From Colivivens sp963594655 (GTDB lineage: Bacteria > Bacteroidota > Bacteroidia > Bacteroidales > Bacteroidaceae), in assembly GCA_963594655.1 (NCBI GenBank), contig CAVBFD010000047.1, positions 1 through 18,679 of the forward strand: 18,679 nt of DNA, read 5' to 3'. The translations under genes and the position numbers were made by a program. Below the pieces are notes generated by a model. It was not told the DNA's origin and searched no databases. It saw only the letters and a program-made list of their open reading frames with translations. Below, piece by piece: positions 1 to 7,591 of the stretch (position 1 is the first letter of the stretch; each line of letters opens with the position of its first letter).

Positions 1-2
1 TT

Positions 3-1007
3 GTATTTATCACAGGCATAACCAAGTTCACCCAAATATCCCTGTTCTCCGTGTTAAACAACCTGTCCAACATCAGTTTCGATCCTGAGTACGCCGCCAT
101 CTGCGGAATCACAGAGGAGGAAATCGGTGAGAACTTCCAGTCCGAACTGGAAAGGATGGCAGAGGTGAACGGATGGACCTTGCAGCAGACCTACGACCGT
201 CTGAAGGATTATTACGACGGCTATCACTTCAGTGATGAAAACATGGTGGACATCTACAATCCGTATAGCCTCATCAATGCATTGGACCGTTCAAAGATTA
301 GAAATTTCTGGGCTGCGTCGGGAGCCACTTCCCTGCTCCCCAAGTTCGTGGACGACATGGAGCTCCGCCTGAAGAACTTCGAGGTTTGTTTCATGATGCG
401 GGATACATTGGAGTTGTCAGATGTCACTGGTGGTGGAGCTGAACTGTTCCTGTATCAGTCGGGCTACCTGACCATCAAGGACAGCGACGAGTTTGGCTAT
501 ACGTTAGGATTTCCTAATAAGGAGGTGAAGCAAGCACTCTATGAAATGGTGGTGCCTGCTCTTGCGATGCGTTCCGGGAGCGAGGTGCAGTCATTACAAG
601 CCTGTCTGTATCGTCGATTAGGTATGGGACAGGTGGACGACGCCATGAAATCGCTGAAGGCACTCGTAGCCGACGTGCCTTACAGCAACATGAAGCTCGC
701 CTCGATGGATATGGAGGAACGCTATCGCCTCATCATCAGCACCATCTTCAACGCCATAGGACTGAAGGTGGAAGTTGAGAAGATGATTTCGACCGGCAGG
801 ATCGACATGACAGTCCAGACCTCCCGCTACATTTATGTAATCGAACTCAAACTTAGGAACAACGGAGGCAAGGACGCCGCTACCGAACAAATCCTCAACC
901 GCCAATACATGGAGCCGTTCAAGGCGGACACGCGACAGGTCATCGGTCTGGGCATCGAACTCGACGAAGACGGCAAAGGAGTCCTTGGTTGGCAACGAGT
1001 GGAATAG
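3..1007 (+). CDS. AAA-ATPase-like / PD-(D/E)XK nuclease family protein (5' end outside window)
   Basis: The reading frame is open from base 3, so the gene begins left of the window; the GTG at 51 is an internal valine codon, not the start. The first visible residues (FITGITKF) look like the sensor-1 end of the AAA-ATPase-like domain found in this Bacteroidales family. The C-terminal part carries a PD-(D/E)XK nuclease-type core: GRID, then a beta-strand ending in IELK (about bases 795-855). The family (AAA-ATPase-like plus PD-(D/E)XK nuclease superfamily, formerly DUF1703) is common in multiple copies in Prevotella, Bacteroides and Porphyromonas; its function is not established. The P-loop would lie upstream and cannot be checked. 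It converges on the rprY gene. Family assignment is fairly sure; any defence or mobile role would be inference. Confidence 0.82.
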   Translation, partial: VFITGITKFTQISLFSVLNNLSNISFDPEYAAICGITEEEIGENFQSELERMAEVNGWTLQQTYDRLKDYYDGYHFSDENMVDIYNPYSLINALDRSKIRNFWAASGATSLLPKFVDDMELRLKNFEVCFMMRDTLELSDVTGGGAELFLYQSGYLTIKDSDEFGYTLGFPNKEVKQALYEMVVPALAMRSGSEVQSLQACLYRRLGMGQVDDAMKSLKALVADVPYSNMKLASMDMEERYRLIISTIFNAIGLKVEVEKMISTGRIDMTVQTSRYIYVIELKLRNNGGKDAATEQILNRQYMEPFKADTRQVIGLGIELDEDGKGVLGWQRVE

Positions 1008-1177
1008 AATCTATACCTATCCCGGAAATTCTCACAATCTTTTCGGAACAAATCCCCAGAAATTTTGGCATATTATTATGTCTGTTTATTGAGGATTTGG
1101 GCGTATTTTAGGAATTAGTTGTTGAGAATTTCGGCATTTCCCCATAATTTTCCTTTGGTAATTGGGATTTTATAGCG

Positions 1178-1209
1178 ACCGCCCGGTGCGTCAGTGCGCG
1201 TCGGGCGGT
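1178..1209. terminator. GC-rich hairpin between convergent genes, possible bidirectional terminator
   Basis: The arms accgcccg (1178-1185) and cgggcggt (1202-1209) are perfect 8-bp complements around a 16-base loop. The hairpin lies between the stop of the nuclease-family gene (1007) and the stop of rprY (1236), where both transcripts need to end. Neither side has a clear T-run, so intrinsic termination is uncertain. The rest of 1008-1235 is AT-richer and holds no ORF I would support. Confidence 0.4.
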
Positions 1210-1235
1210 TGTGATAGGGCTTATAGCCATTGGAC

Positions 1236-1937
1236 TTATTCCGGTACGACCAACTTGTAGCCCTTGCCGTGAACGTTGAGGAGTTCCACGTTCGGGTCGT
1301 CTTTCAGGAGCTTACGCAACTTGGTGATGTACACGTCCATTGAGCGCGCGTTGAAGTAGTTGTTGTCCACCCAGATGGCACGCAGCGCGTAGTCACGCGG
1401 CAGCAGGTCGTTCTGCTTGCTTGCGAGCAGCTTGAGGAGGTCAGACTCCTTGGTGGTCAACTTAGTGCGCTTGTCACCGATAACCAGGACTTGCTTCTTT
1501 GAGTCGAAGGTGAAGTCACCGATCTGGAAGGTGGAGAGGTTGGTTGTCTTCTTTCCGTTGACGCGGCGAAGGATAGCCTCGATACGGAACACCACCTCCT
1601 CCATAGAGAACGGTTTTGTGATATAGTCGTCCGCACCCAGTTCGAATCCCTGCTTCACGTCGTCTTTCAATGTCTTCGCTGTAAGGAACATGAACGGAAT
1701 ATCCGAGTTGAGCTCACGAATCTTGTAAGCCAGTGTGAAACCGTCCATCTTTGGCATCATCACATCGAGGATGCAGAGGTCGAATTTCTTTTCCTGGAAG
1801 GTCTTGTAGCCTTCCTCACCGTCGATGCAGAGGTCTACGTTGTAGCCTTTTGCCTCAAGGTATTCACGGAGCAACATTCCAAGGTTCTCGTCGTCCTCAC
1901 ACAGCATGATGTGAGCGTTTTCAATTTTTTCGTCCAT
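1236..1937 (-). CDS. rprY: OmpR/PhoB-family response regulator, RprY-type
   Basis: This 233-residue protein has a receiver domain (about residues 8-125) followed by a winged-helix DNA-binding domain (about 135-232). The acidic pocket D15-D16, phospho-acceptor D58 (LDVMMP), T86 and K108 (TKPF) are all present, so it should be an active phosphorylation-dependent transcription regulator. The C-terminus has the usual OmpR pattern (LTTKESDLL, MDVYITKLRKLL, GKGYKL). It is 48 bp downstream of the histidine kinase gene on the same strand, so the pair is a two-component operon. Overall it resembles RprY of Bacteroides and Porphyromonas; the kinase/regulator pair was first described in B. fragilis, and RprY has been linked to stress responses in P. 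gingivalis. The ortholog name rests on recall of sequence, not on an alignment. Confidence 0.9.
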   Translation of the reverse strand: MDEKIENAHIMLCEDDENLGMLLREYLEAKGYNVDLCIDGEEGYKTFQEKKFDLCILDVMMPKMDGFTLAYKIRELNSDIPFMFLTAKTLKDDVKQGFELGADDYITKPFSMEEVVFRIEAILRRVNGKKTTNLSTFQIGDFTFDSKKQVLVIGDKRTKLTTKESDLLKLLASKQNDLLPRDYALRAIWVDNNYFNARSMDVYITKLRKLLKDDPNVELLNVHGKGYKLVVPE

Positions 1938-1985
1938 AGTGTTCTTTGTTTAAATGTTATTTATTCGTTTGTCTTGCATTATTGT

Positions 1986-3539
1986 TCATACCAGCGGCAT
2001 CTTTATGATGAATTTGGTGCCTATGCCCAGTTCGCTCTCAGCCACGATAGTGCCTTTCAGTTCGTTGATTATCTTCTTGACGTATGCCAGTCCAAGTCCG
2101 AAGCCCTTGACATCGTGCAGGTTACCTGTGTGTACCCGGTAGAACTTCTCGAAGATTTTCTTGAGGTCGTCTTTCTTTATGCCTATGCCGTTGTCCTGCA
2201 CGGAGATGAAGAGCCTGTCGTTCTCGTTCCATGTGGACACCTTCAGTTCGAGTGGCGTGTCCTGACGGCGGTATTTGACAGCATTGTCCATGAGGTTGAA
2301 GATGACATTGGTGAAATGCATGTCGTCCACGTAGATGCCGCTGTTCTCTGCCCTGAGGTCGGATATAATCTTACCTCCGTTCTTCTCCACCTTCAGGGCG
2401 AAGGTGTGAATGACCCCGGCGATTAGTTCGTTGGCGTTGATTTCCTGTAGGTTGAGTTTCGCCTTCTGGTTTTCGTACATCGACAGTTGGAGAACCTTCT
2501 CCACTTGGAAGCGAAGTCGCTTGGTCTCGTCGAAGATGGTGCCAGACAGCCGTTTTATCAACTTCTCGTTCTTGGGTACAGTGTCGTCACACAGCATCTG
2601 GGCCGCCAGTGAGATACTTGATATCGGTGTCTTGAACTCATGTGTCATGTTGTTGATGAAGTCGTTCTTCACGGCGGTCAGTTTCTTCTGCCGGAACACC
2701 AGCACGAGGGTCACGACGAACGTGGTAAGCACGATGATCGTGAATACGATTGACGGCATAAGGAACCATACCGACTGGTGGCGTATGGTGGACATGAAGG
2801 GGAAGTGTACCTTCAGGGTCGCCATCTTCTGTATCGGGTCGTTCTTGAAGAGGGTTTCCGTGTAGGCTATGTCGTCACCCTCCGAGTCGTAGTCGGGACA
2901 CTTGTACACGAGCGACTTGTTGCTTGAATAGACGCAGAAATGGTAGGTGATGTCAATCCCGTTGTTCATCAGCTCCGTCTTCAGTATCTGGTCCAGTTGC
3001 CTGAAGTCAATCCTGTCCTTCAGTGGACGGTCACTCGCGGTGTAGAGCATATTGTAGACCACCTCGTCGATGAGGTCTTTCTGGTTGTTGAAGCGTTCCT
3101 TCATGACTTCCTGCAGGGACTTCGACTTACTGTACCTGTCGCGTATGATTCCGTTGAGCTGTTTCTTGTGGGACATGCCGTTGGACCGTTTGGTGAAGTA
3201 CTTGTCACTGAACGCGTCCTTGGGGCGGTCTATCGTCTTGATGTTCTCTCCGGAGGTGGTCACCTGATGGATTTTCTGTATTGACGAGTCGTTGTCCGTG
3301 GTAGTAGAGTCGTAGGACGTGACTCCGTTATACGCGTCGATTCCCTGTTCGAGGTATTTGGTCGCTTCCGCAATCTCTATCTGTTTGGCAGTCTCGCTAA
3401 GGCTCCTCTGTACCGATTCGTCGAAGTGGATCTTGCGGAGGTCCATAACCTCCTCGACGTAGTACATCTGTAGTACCAGGAGGCATACAAATGACATGCC
3501 CATCAGTGTGGCTAATATGATTATGGTCCTTTTCTTCAT
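1986..3539 (-). CDS. rprX: Sensor histidine kinase, RprX-type
   Basis: This is a 517-residue inner-membrane histidine kinase. TM1 is at about residues 5-26 and TM2 at about 257-282, enclosing a periplasmic sensor region of about 230 residues with no sensor domain I recognise. The H-box follows at once (MTHEFKTP, phospho-acceptor H300), about 17 residues after TM2, so there is no HAMP linker. The catalytic domain shows the N box (NLMDNAVKY), G1 (DNGIGI), F box (FEKFYR) and G2 (GFGLGL). All key residues are intact, so it should autophosphorylate and pass phosphate to D58 of the regulator encoded 48 bp downstream. The start ATG at 3539 is followed by a basic KKR and then TM1, as expected. The signal sensed is unknown from the sequence. 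Confidence 0.9.
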   Translation of the reverse strand: MKKRTIIILATLMGMSFVCLLVLQMYYVEEVMDLRKIHFDESVQRSLSETAKQIEIAEATKYLEQGIDAYNGVTSYDSTTTDNDSSIQKIHQVTTSGENIKTIDRPKDAFSDKYFTKRSNGMSHKKQLNGIIRDRYSKSKSLQEVMKERFNNQKDLIDEVVYNMLYTASDRPLKDRIDFRQLDQILKTELMNNGIDITYHFCVYSSNKSLVYKCPDYDSEGDDIAYTETLFKNDPIQKMATLKVHFPFMSTIRHQSVWFLMPSIVFTIIVLTTFVVTLVLVFRQKKLTAVKNDFINNMTHEFKTPISSISLAAQMLCDDTVPKNEKLIKRLSGTIFDETKRLRFQVEKVLQLSMYENQKAKLNLQEINANELIAGVIHTFALKVEKNGGKIISDLRAENSGIYVDDMHFTNVIFNLMDNAVKYRRQDTPLELKVSTWNENDRLFISVQDNGIGIKKDDLKKIFEKFYRVHTGNLHDVKGFGLGLAYVKKIINELKGTIVAESELGIGTKFIIKMPLV

Positions 3540-3560
3540 GCCGTTTCCGTTTTACAGTCT

Positions 3561-3568
3561 CAAAGTAA
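3561..3568 (-). promoter_or_regulatory. Possible degenerate -7 element for rprXY
   Basis: On the minus strand the bases read TTACTTTG, one mismatch from the Bacteroidetes TAnnTTTG -7 box, 21 bp before the rprX start. I do not see a TTTG -33 element at proper spacing, so this is tentative. Confidence 0.3.
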
Positions 3569-3620
3569 CGACAAATTGCTTGTTAAAGATTGATGTGAAT
3601 GATAATATTAAAAAACATAC

Positions 3621-3658
3621 ATAAAAAAAGAGTCAACCATTAACATGCGTTGACTCTT
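3621..3658 (-). terminator. Rho-independent terminator of the EF-G paralog gene
   Basis: The 10-bp arms aagagtcaac (3628-3637) and gttgactctt (3649-3658) form a perfect stem with an 11-base loop. In the minus-strand transcript the stem is followed directly by a U-run (the A-run at 3624-3629 of the + strand). It begins 22 bp after the EF-G paralog stop codon and ends upstream of rprX, so it separates the two transcripts. Confidence 0.88.
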
Positions 3659-3680
3659 AGATTGGTGTTCCGGTAACTTA

Positions 3681-5840
3681 CTAATCCTCGTCCTTGTTCT
3701 GTGACTCGAACTCTTTGACAAGCTGTTGCTGGATGTCTGTAGGAACCAACTCGTAGTTGGAGAACTTCATGGAGAATGAGGCGCGCCCTCCCGTCAGCGA
3801 ACTCAGGGTGGTGGAGTAGCTGGCGAGTTCCTTCAGCGGAATCTTGGCGGTGAGCGTGTCGTAGCCGTTGTTGCTCTCACTTCCCATAATCATGCCGCGG
3901 CGGCCCTGCAGGTCACTCATCACATCGCCCATCTTGTCGCTCGGGGTGATGACCTCGACATCGTATATCGGTTCGAGCAGCTTCGGTCCCGCGTTCTTGA
4001 ACGCCTCACTGAAGGCGTTGCGTCCGGCAAGCATGAAGGAGAGTTCGTTGGAGTCTACAGGGTGCATCTTGCCGTCGTACACAATCACCCTCACGTCTCT
4101 GGCGTAACTTCCCGTGAGCGGTCCCTGTTCGAGACGGCTCATGACTCCCTTCAGGATGGCCGGCATGAAGCGGGTGTCTATCGCCCCACCTACAACCGAG
4201 TTGTAGAACACGAGCTTGCCGCCCCATTCGAGGTTCACTTCCTCCTTGCCCTTTATGTTGACCTTGTACTCCTGTCCGTTGAACTTATAGACAGTCGGTT
4301 CGGGCATTCCCTCTGAGTATGGCTCAACTATGAGGTGTACTTCTCCGAACTGTCCCGCGCCGCCCGACTGCTTCTTGTGGCGGTAGTCGGCGCGCGCCGC
4401 CTTTGTGATGGTCTCTCGGTACGGTATCTTCTGGTCGCCATAGACAACCTTTATCTTCTCGTTGTTCTCCAGTCTCCACTTGAGTGTGCGCAGGTGGAAC
4501 TCGCCCTGTCCCTTGATGAGTGTCTGCTTGAGTTCCTTGCTTTGTTCAAGCACCCATGTCGGGTCTTCCTGCGCCATCTTCTGTATGGCTGAAATCATCT
4601 TCTCTGTGTCCGCCTCGTTCTCCGCCTTAACAGACCGTATGTACTTCGGTTCAGGATACTTTACCAGGTCGAATTTCCATTCGCAGTCCTTGCCCACCAG
4701 TGTGTTGCCTGTCCTTACATCCTTCAGTTTGGTAGTGCATCCGATATCACCCGCGACCATCTCGCCCACTTTCTCGCGGTTGGCACCGGCGCATACGAAT
4801 ATCTGTGCGACACGCTCCTTGCTTCCCCTGTTGGAGTTGGTCAGGTCATCGCCTTCATGCACAGTTCCGCTTAGTACCTTGAAGTACTGCACCCCACCGA
4901 TGTGCGGCTCGTTGGCTGTCTTGAAGAAATAGAGGGCTGTAGGTCCGTTGGGGTCTGGTTTTACGGAGTCTCCGTTGGTGGCGTCCACCGGTGGCATCTC
5001 GTCCACGAACGGTACTACGTTGCCGAGGAACTCCATCATGCGGCGTACACCCATGTCCTTGACGGCACACACGCAGAAGACAGGGAAGAGACTCCTTGTG
5101 GTCAGTCCCACCCGTATGCCCTTGCGGCACTCGTCTTCCGTCAGTTGCTCGCTCTCGAAGAACTTCTCCATCAGTCCCTCGTCGTTCTCCGCCGCAGCCT
5201 CCACGAGTTTGCGGTTCAGTTCCTTCGCTTTCTCCATCTCCTCCGCCGGGATGTCCTCAATAGTCGGTTCTCCTCCTTCCGGTTTCCAAGTGTACTTCTT
5301 CATTAGCAGCACGTCGATGAAGGAGTTGAAGTTGGGACCTTCGTTGAGAGGGTACTGCACCTGCACTATCTTGTTGCCGTAGATTTCCTGCAACTGTTCG
5401 ATGCAACTGTGGTAGTCGCACTTCTCGTTGTCGAGCTGGTTGATGAGGAAGATGACAGGCTTGCCCAGTTTCTCCGCATAGCGGCAGTGGTTCTGTGTGC
5501 CTACCTCCACACCTGCCGTACCGTTGACGAGCAGTACCGCTGTGTCGGTCACTGTGAGCGCGGCCATGGCGGCTCCCACGAAGTCGTCAGACCCGGGACA
5601 GTCGATGAAGTTCAGTTTCTTTCCGTTGTATTCCGTGTTGAACACAGTGGAGAACACACTGTAGCCATATTCTTGTTCCACTGGAAAATAGTCGCTCACG
5701 GTGTTCTTCATTGTGATACGTCCGCGGCGACTGATTTTTCCTGATTCGTACAGTAAGGCCTCGGTGAGGGTTGTCTTTCCCGCACCGTCATTACCAAGGA
5801 GGGCAATGTTCTTGATTTCGTTTGTCTTATAGACTTTCAT
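3681..5840 (-). CDS. fusA2: EF-G paralog (FusA2-like), divergent G domain
   Basis: At 719 residues this is full length for EF-G, with G domain, domain II and domains III-V. The P-loop is intact (GNDGAGKT, residues 16-23), but other GTPase motifs diverge. Switch II reads DCPGSDD instead of DTPGHVD, putting Ser84 where EF-G has its catalytic His; switch I reads EQEYGYSV rather than EQERGIT(I/V); G4 is NQLD instead of NKxD. The domain IV tip is conserved (MHPVDS, H593), so ribosome binding and translocation activity are plausible. Bacteroides is known to carry a second EF-G reported to lack GTPase activity and to support slow translation during starvation and gut colonization, controlled by the regulator Cur. 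This gene looks like its ortholog, by inference. It is monocistronic: its own promoter lies upstream and a strong terminator follows. It could be misread as a TetQ/TetM-type protection protein, but the EF-G domain IV argues against that. Confidence 0.88.
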   Translation of the reverse strand: MKVYKTNEIKNIALLGNDGAGKTTLTEALLYESGKISRRGRITMKNTVSDYFPVEQEYGYSVFSTVFNTEYNGKKLNFIDCPGSDDFVGAAMAALTVTDTAVLLVNGTAGVEVGTQNHCRYAEKLGKPVIFLINQLDNEKCDYHSCIEQLQEIYGNKIVQVQYPLNEGPNFNSFIDVLLMKKYTWKPEGGEPTIEDIPAEEMEKAKELNRKLVEAAAENDEGLMEKFFESEQLTEDECRKGIRVGLTTRSLFPVFCVCAVKDMGVRRMMEFLGNVVPFVDEMPPVDATNGDSVKPDPNGPTALYFFKTANEPHIGGVQYFKVLSGTVHEGDDLTNSNRGSKERVAQIFVCAGANREKVGEMVAGDIGCTTKLKDVRTGNTLVGKDCEWKFDLVKYPEPKYIRSVKAENEADTEKMISAIQKMAQEDPTWVLEQSKELKQTLIKGQGEFHLRTLKWRLENNEKIKVVYGDQKIPYRETITKAARADYRHKKQSGGAGQFGEVHLIVEPYSEGMPEPTVYKFNGQEYKVNIKGKEEVNLEWGGKLVFYNSVVGGAIDTRFMPAILKGVMSRLEQGPLTGSYARDVRVIVYDGKMHPVDSNELSFMLAGRNAFSEAFKNAGPKLLEPIYDVEVITPSDKMGDVMSDLQGRRGMIMGSESNNGYDTLTAKIPLKELASYSTTLSSLTGGRASFSMKFSNYELVPTDIQQQLVKEFESQNKDED

Positions 5841-5878
5841 GTTCGGTAATTTTAAAGATTGTATTCACTTGATTTGAC

Positions 5879-5896
5879 AGACCTTCCTACAGGTCT
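5879..5896 (-). other. Short hairpin in the predicted 5' leader of the EF-G paralog
   Basis: AGACCT (5879-5884) and AGGTCT (5891-5896) pair perfectly around a 6-base loop, 38 bp upstream of the start codon and close to the predicted 5' end of the mRNA. It may affect mRNA stability or ribosome access. No function is shown by sequence alone. Confidence 0.3.
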
Positions 5897-5910
5897 TCTG
5901 ATTTTGGGTG

Positions 5911-5940
5911 CAAATTACACAAATTATTTGGATTGACAAA
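5911..5940 (-). promoter_or_regulatory. Candidate promoter of the EF-G paralog gene
   Basis: On the minus strand a TTTG (complement of 5937-5940) is followed after 19 bp by TAATTTG (complement of 5911-5917). This resembles the Bacteroidetes -33 TTTG / -7 TAnnTTTG promoter with the -7 box one base short. It would start transcription near 5904 and give a leader of about 65 bases. Any Cur-type activator site would be expected just upstream (5941-5998). Confidence 0.45.
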
Positions 5941-5998
5941 CGCTGGTGGCCGTTTTTTTTAATTTGCGACTGAATTTTTGTTTTCAGGCGTGCTTTCG

Positions 5999-7123
5999 TC
6001 AGATGAACAGGCTCGACATGATGTCGTTGGATATGTAGATGCCCTGTTCTGTAAGACGGACTGTCTGTCCGTCCTTTTCCAGTTCCCCACTTATATAATA
6101 AGGTGTGGCGGCCTTTTCCAGATGGTTGACGTAGGCAGTTCCGAACTGGTGGCTGACACAGTTCAAGTCCAGTCCCTTTGCTGTGCGCAGACGGGTCATC
6201 ACAGTCTCGTTGAATCGCTGGTCGGTGGTCAACAGCTCTGCCTCACGCACAGCTTTGCCCCCGTTGATGCCTTGTATGTATTGATGGATGTCGCTCACGT
6301 TCCATTGCCGTGACGTGCCGTTGAATGAATGTGCGCCGGAACCGACTCCGAGGTAGGGGGTGCTGTTCCAGTAGTTGGAGTTGTGGCGTGACTCGTGTCC
6401 CGGTAGGGCGAAGTTGGATATCTCGTAGTGGGTGTAACCGTGTTCCTTTATCAGACTGGTGAGGGCGCGGTACATCTCCAGCGACAGACCGTCGTCAATC
6501 TCCTGTATCTCTTTGTCTTGCAGCATACTGTAAAGCCGTGTTCCCTCTTCGTACATCAGTGAGTAGGCTGACAGGTGCTGCACGCCCAGACTCAGTGCTG
6601 TGTTGATGTCCTTAGTCCAACCGTCCAGTGTCTGCTGTGGGAAACCGAACATGAGGTCTATGCTTATGTTGCCGAACCCCATATCCTGAAGCGTGCTTAC
6701 CGCTTCGATGGCTTTGGCTGAGTTGTGGCGGCGGTGGATGAACCGCAGGATATTGTCGTCGAACGACTGTACACCGAGACTGACCCTGTTGACTGCCAGT
6801 CGGTTGAGTCCACGCGCGTATTCAGGCGTCACGTCCTCGGGGTTGAGTTCCACAGTTATTTCCGGAGAACCGGACGTCTTGAATGTCTGCTGGATAGCAT
6901 TGAGGATGAGTCCAATCTGTCCTACGGACAGTTGAGAAGGTGTTCCGCCACCGAGGTAGACTGTCTCCACTGTCTCGCCTCCCAGATAGTCCTTCTGTTG
7001 CTTCACCTCCATACATACTGCGTCCACATACTTCTCCCTCATTCCCAAGAGGGTGGTGGAGAAGAAGTCGCAGTAGATGCAGCGTGTCTTGCAGAAGGGT
7101 ATGTGTACGTAGATTCCTGCCAT
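5999..7123 (-). CDS. hemW: Radical SAM heme chaperone HemW
   Basis: This is a 374-residue radical SAM protein with the CxxxCxxC cluster motif at C11, C15 and C18 (CKTRCIYC), the SAM-binding GGGTPS, and the HemN/HemW C-terminal domain. Length and motif match HemW, a heme-binding protein thought to insert heme into respiratory enzymes, better than the longer coproporphyrinogen dehydrogenase HemN; databases often mislabel it as an oxygen-independent coproporphyrinogen oxidase. I chose the ATG at 7123, just before GIYVHIPF. An in-frame ATG at 7189 would add 22 residues encoded across a terminator hairpin and unlike the family. No clear promoter lies between that terminator and the start, so it may depend on read-through from the lipoprotein gene. 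Confidence 0.9.
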   Translation of the reverse strand: MAGIYVHIPFCKTRCIYCDFFSTTLLGMREKYVDAVCMEVKQQKDYLGGETVETVYLGGGTPSQLSVGQIGLILNAIQQTFKTSGSPEITVELNPEDVTPEYARGLNRLAVNRVSLGVQSFDDNILRFIHRRHNSAKAIEAVSTLQDMGFGNISIDLMFGFPQQTLDGWTKDINTALSLGVQHLSAYSLMYEEGTRLYSMLQDKEIQEIDDGLSLEMYRALTSLIKEHGYTHYEISNFALPGHESRHNSNYWNSTPYLGVGSGAHSFNGTSRQWNVSDIHQYIQGINGGKAVREAELLTTDQRFNETVMTRLRTAKGLDLNCVSHQFGTAYVNHLEKAATPYYISGELEKDGQTVRLTEQGIYISNDIMSSLFI

Positions 7124-7143
7124 CGGTGGGGTAGTGTATGGAC

Positions 7144-7177
7144 ATAAAAAAACCTGTAGACGTAGGTCAACAGGTTT
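7144..7177 (-). terminator. Rho-independent terminator after the small lipoprotein gene
   Basis: The arms aaacctgt (7150-7157) and acaggttt (7170-7177) form an 8-bp stem with a 12-base loop. In the minus-strand transcript a U-run follows (A-run at 7145-7152 on the + strand, partly in the stem). It lies between the lipoprotein stop (7232) and the hemW start (7123). Confidence 0.8.
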
Positions 7178-7231
7178 CAATTCTCTCATTTCTTAGGCGC
7201 ATGGCCTAAAACTTGATTCGTTGTCTTGCAA

Positions 7232-7420
7232 TTATTCAGCAACAACAGTGTCTGTAGCAACTGTGTCAACTGTGTCAACATCAGCCTCAACTGGCTCCTC
7301 AACTACCTGTGAGTCAGTGCATACTGAATCTGAATCACAAGTTGTAGCCTCTGTGTTACCACCGCAAGATGCGAATGAAACTGCAACAACTGCAACGAAT
7401 GCAACTAAAAGCTTCTTCAT
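7232..7420 (-). CDS. Small acidic lipoprotein, function unknown
   Basis: The product is 62 residues. A lysine start (MKK), a hydrophobic stretch (residues 4-16) and a lipobox ending SFASC with C19 predict a lipoprotein signal peptide. The mature peptide is only about 44 residues, very rich in D, E, V and T with VDT/ADT-like repeats, and has two further cysteines. Such a chain is likely disordered and strongly negative. The start at 7420 is chosen because the signal peptide begins there and the -7 box at 7473-7480 lies upstream; the frame is open to 7513, but that extension would cross the promoter. Small lipoproteins of this style are common in Bacteroidales. I do not recognise a family function. 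It has its own promoter and terminator, suggesting a short, possibly abundant mRNA. Confidence 0.75.
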   Translation of the reverse strand: MKKLLVAFVAVVAVSFASCGGNTEATTCDSDSVCTDSQVVEEPVEADVDTVDTVATDTVVAE

Positions 7421-7472
7421 TTTCTTTTTCAATTTTGAAAGTTCAACAATCATTTGTTTTCTAAAACCGCTG

Positions 7473-7480
7473 CAAAGGTA
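7473..7480 (-). promoter_or_regulatory. -7 promoter element of the lipoprotein gene
   Basis: The minus strand reads TACCTTTG, a perfect TAnnTTTG box, 52 bp upstream of the start codon. No TTTG -33 element sits at the usual 19-21 bp. Transcription would begin near 7467 with a leader of about 46 bases. Confidence 0.6.
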
Positions 7481-7591
7481 GAGGTTTTTCTGATACGTTG
7501 TATCTGCAACCACAAAAAAATGGATTTTTTATTGCAAATTAGTTTCCGAACCTGTTTCAATGGCCTTTGGAAGGGGTGAAACACCGGCGTC

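Noticed and set aside
618..995. Minus-strand frame inside the nuclease-family gene, and many similar long antisense frames across the window
   Set aside because: They lie opposite genes with clear family motifs and show no recognisable protein features.
1062..1145. Two degenerate copies of an AATTTyGGCAT-like sequence in the first intergenic gap
   Set aside because: The copies are short and imperfect in AT-rich DNA, so chance is the simplest explanation.
3681..5840. Reading the EF-G paralog as a tetracycline ribosomal protection gene
   Set aside because: The domain IV tip (MHPVDSNE) and overall pattern are EF-G-like, and the degenerate G domain does not fit TetM/TetQ, which keep working GTPase motifs.
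5953..5960. T-run after hemW as a possible terminator
   Set aside because: The run is T on the plus strand, so A in the hemW transcript, and no stem precedes it.
7124..7189. Longer hemW start at 7189
   Set aside because: It would place the coding start inside the terminator hairpin of the upstream gene, and the extra 22 residues do not look like HemW.
7553..7583. Hairpin tgtttca/tgaaaca downstream of the sigma factor gene
   Set aside because: There is a 7-bp stem with a possible inner cctt/aagg pair, but no T-run follows in the minus-strand direction, so I do not call a terminator.
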